Of a DNA stretch of 17,443 bases, positions 14,432 to 17,443 are shown one piece after another. The notes beneath the pieces are model-generated. The model made no database searches and was not told the origin of the DNA. It saw nothing but the letters and a program-made list of their open reading frames with translations. Position 1 is the stretch's first letter; the number at the start of each line of letters is the position of its first letter. The DNA is from JBQCEE01 sp051960575 (lineage in GTDB: Bacteria > Actinomycetota > Actinomycetes > Mycobacteriales > Jatrophihabitantaceae). A program made the position numbers and the translations under genes. The stretch is taken from assembly GCF_051960575.1 (NCBI RefSeq), contig NZ_JBQCEE010000375.1, forward strand, positions 1 to 17,443. The letters are read 5' to 3'.

Positions 14432-15457
14432 ATGACGCTGCCTGCCGGTGAACTGCAGGTCGCCGCGGACGAGGCCGGCCCGGCATTCGTCGACGTCACC
14501 GAGCAGGGCGGTCAGGCGATCGCGGGGCGCTCGCTCGGCCAGATCGCCTGGCGCCGGCTGCGGCGCGACAAGGTCGCGATCGGCAGTGCCGCATTCATCG
14601 TCCTGCTCATCCTCGTGGCCGTGTTCGCCAACCCGCTGTGCCACTGGTACGGCGCCTTCCCGAACACCATCCACAACACCCCGCCCGGCGACCTGCTCGA
14701 CCCGTCGACCCAGATGCCGGTCGGCTCGTTCGGCGGCGCGTCGTCCGACCACTGGCTCGGGGTGACGCCGGCGCTCGGCAACGACGTGCTGGCGAACCTC
14801 ATCTACGGCGCGCGCACGTCGCTGCTCATCGGCCTGCTCGCGACGCTCGTCGCGGTGCTGCTCGGCACGATCGCCGGTGTCGCCGCCGGCTTCTACGGTG
14901 GTGTCACCGACTCGGTGCTGTCGCGGCTGATGGACCTGCTGCTGTCGTTCCCCGTGCTGCTGTTCTCGATCGCGCTGCTCGCCATCTTCGGCGACGTGCC
15001 GTCGTTCGCCGGGCTGAGCGGCGTGCCGCTGCACTTCGCGATCATCATCTTCGTGCTGGGGTTCTTCACGTTCCCCTACATCGGCCGCATCGTGCGCGGC
15101 CAGGTGCTCTCGATCCGCGAGAAGGAGTACATCGACGCCGCGCGCAGCCTGGGCGCGTCCAACTGGCGGATCATGACGCGCGAGATCCTGCCGAACCTGG
15201 TCGCGTCGATCCTCGTGTACTCGACCCTCGCGATCCCGAACAACATCCTCGGCGAGGCCGGCCTGTCCTTCCTCGGCGTCGGCGTGCCCCCGCAGACGCC
15301 GTCCTGGGGCAAGATGCTGAGTGACGCGAACCAGTACTTCCAGATCGACCCGCTGTACCTGTTCGCGCCCGGCATCGCCCTCTTCCTGACCGTGCTGGCC
15401 TTCAACCTCTTCGGTGACGGCCTCCGCGACGCCCTCGACCCCCGTTCGAGGCGGTGA
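14432..15457 (+). CDS. Second DppC-family ABC permease, without adjacent DppB
   Basis: This encodes a 341-residue permease with a soluble N-terminus of about 45 residues, then helix AIGSAAFIVLLILVAVFA. A large outside loop ends in DHWLGVTPALGNDVLANLI, and the EAA loop is REKEYIDAARSLGASNWRIM with TREILPN. The C-terminal ILGEAGLSFLGVGVPPQTPSWG and NLFGDGLRDALDPR complete the family. It is closer to the textbook DppC sequence than the copy at 9116 (for example the normal G-GV-PP-PSWG element), so the two are paralogues rather than a recent duplication. It follows the tetraloop terminator and is followed by a binding protein. No DppB-type partner or ATPase lies beside it in the window. Either the partner is downstream or it mixes with the first system. 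Confidence 0.94.
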   Translation: MTLPAGELQVAADEAGPAFVDVTEQGGQAIAGRSLGQIAWRRLRRDKVAIGSAAFIVLLILVAVFANPLCHWYGAFPNTIHNTPPGDLLDPSTQMPVGSFGGASSDHWLGVTPALGNDVLANLIYGARTSLLIGLLATLVAVLLGTIAGVAAGFYGGVTDSVLSRLMDLLLSFPVLLFSIALLAIFGDVPSFAGLSGVPLHFAIIIFVLGFFTFPYIGRIVRGQVLSIREKEYIDAARSLGASNWRIMTREILPNLVASILVYSTLAIPNNILGEAGLSFLGVGVPPQTPSWGKMLSDANQYFQIDPLYLFAPGIALFLTVLAFNLFGDGLRDALDPRSRR

Positions 15458-15484
15458 TCGCCAGAGCCGAGCTGCAGCTTCGCT

Positions 15485-15523
15485 GGAGGCGCGAGACACC
15501 CGGCCTCCGTGACATCCGGTCAC
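15485..15523 (+). promoter_or_regulatory. Two adjacent hairpins between second permease and binding protein
   Basis: GGAGGC (15485-15490) pairs with GCCTCC (15503-15508). GTGAC (15509-15513) then pairs with GTCAC (15519-15523), directly abutting the first stem. They end eight bases before the purine-rich ribosome site. The position mirrors the stem-loop before the first binding protein and may protect or separate the binding-protein message. Confidence 0.4.
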
Positions 15524-15546
15524 ATCCGCAGAGAGAAGGACGAACA

Positions 15547-17385
15547 TTGCGTAAGACAGCGCGAATCAGGACGTCGATCCTGGCCTGCACGCTGGCGATC
15601 ACGCCGCTCGTGTTGGCCGCGTGTGGTGGCTCGAGCAAGGGCGGCAGCGGGGGCAACAACCCCACGTCCACCAGCACCGGCAGCGGTGGTGGCGGCAGCT
15701 CGAGCAGCGGTGGTGGCGGCGGGAGCGCCTCCGGCTTCAACGCCGCATTCGACTCGGTGGTGAACCCCTCGACCAAGACGGGTGGCACCCTGCAGCTCGG
15801 GTCGATCTCCGACTGCGACTCGTGGGACCCCAAGATCGCCTATTACGGCTGGTGCTGGAACATGCAGCGTCTCTACAGCCGCACGCTGATCAACTACAAG
15901 ACGGTGAACGGCACGAAGTTCGAGCTCGCGCCCGACCTGGCCACCGACATGGGCCAGCACAACGCCGACTACACGCAGTGGACGTACACGCTGAAGGACG
16001 GCCTGAAGTGGTCGGACGGCAAGCCGATCACCGCGATGGACGTCAAGTACGGCCTCGAGCGTGACTTCGCGAGCGCCGAGCTGCCGGGCGGCCCGTTCAG
16101 CTACTACGTGAGCGAGATCAAGGCGCCGGCGGACTACAAGGGCCCGTACAAGAGCGGTGACCTGCCGGACAGCAGCATCAAGGCCAGCGGCAACACCATC
16201 ACCATCAACCTGAAGACGCCGGACGCCGACTTCGACTACCTGATGGCGATCGGCCCGTCGGCCCCGATCCCCTACAAGACCGAGGGCGGCGCGGGCTTCG
16301 TCGGCGCGACGTACACGAAGCACCCGATGGCGTCGGGTCCGTTCATGATCAAGTCGTACACCCCGGGCAAGTCGCTCGTGTTCGTGAAGAACCCGTACTG
16401 GAGCCAGAGCACGGACACCATCCGGCACCCGCTCGTGAACGAGGTCGACCTCACGATCGACACCAACCCGACCGACCTCGACGAGCGGCTCAAGGCGGGC
16501 ACGCTCGACGCCAACGCCGGCACCGGTGCCGGTGGTCTGACGCCGGCGTTCCAGAGCTACGTGCTCACGCACCCCGACGCGAAGGCCAACACGGACGACC
16601 CGTCGACCGCGTTCACGCAGTACCTGCCGGTGTTCCAGTCGGTCATCACCAACCAGCACTGCCGTGCCGCGATCTTCTACGCCACCAACAAGGCGTCGAT
16701 CCTCGCCGCCTACGGTGGCCCGACCAACGGCTCGATCGCGACGTCGATGACGCCGCCGGGCATCCCGGGCTACCAGGACGCCAGTGCGTACGACCCGTAC
16801 CCGGTCGGCGCGGACGGCACCGGTGATCTCGCCAAGGCCAAGTCGGAGCTGCAGGCCTGCGGCAAGCCGAACGGCTTCGACGTGAACTTCGCGTACGGCA
16901 CCCCGAGCAGCAAGGCGCCGCTCGTGTTCGCCGCCGAGAAGGCCGCGCTGTCGCGCGTCGGCATCAAGCTCACGGCCGTCACCGATGACCAGTCGACCTA
17001 CTACAACACGTTCATCGGCTCGCCGAGCAACGTGGTGAAGAAGCAGATCGGCATGGCCATCGCGGGCTGGGGCGCCGACTTCCCGACGGGTGTCGGCTTC
17101 TACCAGGCCATCGCCAACGGCAACGCCATCACCGACCCGGGCACGTCGAACTACGTCAGCCTGAACGACAACGTGGTCAACGGCGTCCTGAACAACGGCC
17201 CGAAGGGCAAGGACACCGATTCGGACTGGCAGAACCTGAACCACCAGATCATGACCGACGCGGTCTACCTGCCGCTCTACTGGGGCAAGACGCTGATGTA
17301 CCGCAACCCGCGGATGACCAACGTCACCTGCAACAACGCCCAGGCGTTCGGCAACTACGACTTCGTCAACGTCGGCGTCTCCTGA
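15547..17385 (+). CDS. Second peptide-type substrate-binding lipoprotein (SBP_bac_5)
   Basis: This encodes a 612-residue binding lipoprotein. The TTG at 15547 is chosen because AGAAGGA (15534-15540) lies six bases upstream and it gives a short basic N-terminus (RKTARIR) before the hydrophobic signal core. The lipobox LAAC follows with C26. An in-frame ATG at 15454 would add 31 unlikely residues. A Gly/Ser/Thr-rich linker of about 40 residues precedes GGTLQLGSISDCDSWDP. Family landmarks are YTLKDGLKWSDGKPITAMDV, MASGPFMIKSY, LVFVKNPYWSQ and the late DAVYLPLYWGKTLMYRNP. Several cysteine pairs (SDC...WCW, QHC/QAC, TCNN) may form disulfides. It differs strongly from the binding protein at 12413, so the two probably have different ligands. 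It should work with the permease encoded just upstream. Confidence 0.93.
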   Translation: MRKTARIRTSILACTLAITPLVLAACGGSSKGGSGGNNPTSTSTGSGGGGSSSSGGGGGSASGFNAAFDSVVNPSTKTGGTLQLGSISDCDSWDPKIAYYGWCWNMQRLYSRTLINYKTVNGTKFELAPDLATDMGQHNADYTQWTYTLKDGLKWSDGKPITAMDVKYGLERDFASAELPGGPFSYYVSEIKAPADYKGPYKSGDLPDSSIKASGNTITINLKTPDADFDYLMAIGPSAPIPYKTEGGAGFVGATYTKHPMASGPFMIKSYTPGKSLVFVKNPYWSQSTDTIRHPLVNEVDLTIDTNPTDLDERLKAGTLDANAGTGAGGLTPAFQSYVLTHPDAKANTDDPSTAFTQYLPVFQSVITNQHCRAAIFYATNKASILAAYGGPTNGSIATSMTPPGIPGYQDASAYDPYPVGADGTGDLAKAKSELQACGKPNGFDVNFAYGTPSSKAPLVFAAEKAALSRVGIKLTAVTDDQSTYYNTFIGSPSNVVKKQIGMAIAGWGADFPTGVGFYQAIANGNAITDPGTSNYVSLNDNVVNGVLNNGPKGKDTDSDWQNLNHQIMTDAVYLPLYWGKTLMYRNPRMTNVTCNNAQAFGNYDFVNVGVS

Positions 17386-17443
17386 CCCGACGCACTGACG
17401 ACGTCGTAACGATCGAGAGGTGAAGGGAGGGGTGGGCGGGCCC
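17386..17443 (+). other. Start of the next intergenic region
   Basis: The window ends 58 bases after the last stop. There is a short palindrome, ACGACGTCGT (17398-17407), and purine-rich stretches GAGAGG and AAGGGAGG that could be ribosome sites for a gene beginning at or beyond the edge. No start can be assigned. Confidence 0.3.

Noticed and set aside
17420..17443. Start of a further gene at the right edge (GTG at 17420 or 17432)
   Set aside because: Only four to eight codons remain, and possible ribosome sites are too close to these GTGs to decide.

Overview
The window is very GC-rich throughout, uses GTG and TTG starts freely, has G/C at nearly all third codon positions, and encodes lipoproteins with Ser/Gly-rich linkers. 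This points to a high-GC Gram-positive (actinobacterial) chromosome. A more exact placement would be a guess. No tRNA, rRNA, CRISPR array or intact transposase was seen.

Layout: (1) 166-1119, minus: a ten-helix EamA/DMT-type exporter. (2) 1319-3193, plus: ribosome-associated GTPase TypA/BipA, overlapping by 4 bases a gene for a large membrane protein of unknown function (3190-4725). (3) 4740-6001: a small module that looks foreign. A solitary minus-strand gene (4840-5811) joins an AbiEi-antitoxin-like winged helix to a DUF559/Vsr-like nuclease fold. It is bracketed on both sides by copies of one 23-base palindromic repeat unit, six in all, and a separate 9-bp inverted repeat lies just upstream of its start. 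(4) 6046-7976, plus: a class I/II aminotransferase overlapping by 4 bases a nitrilase-superfamily omega-amidase. This pair fits glutamine transaminase/omega-amidase repair or methionine salvage of 2-oxo acids. (5) 8120-14170, plus: a peptide/nickel-type ABC importer operon of two permeases, a fused double ATPase and a binding lipoprotein, closed by a strong C(UUCG)G hairpin. (6) 14432-17385, plus: a second DppC-type permease and a second binding lipoprotein, with no DppB partner or ATPase inside the window.

Functionally the right half is devoted to peptide (or similar oligomer) uptake. The second set may use the fused ATPase of the first, or its missing parts may lie beyond the right edge. 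Both binding-protein genes are preceded by mRNA hairpins and untranslated leaders, which may help express them above their permeases. From memory, typA also lies next to a peptide-binding-type lipoprotein gene (lpqW) in mycobacteria, so the broad typA/ABC-importer neighbourhood may be old, with the repeat-bracketed module inserted into it.

The most unusual feature is the repeat family around the orphan AbiEi/DUF559 gene. Everything else is well-known protein families, with some unusual arrangement.
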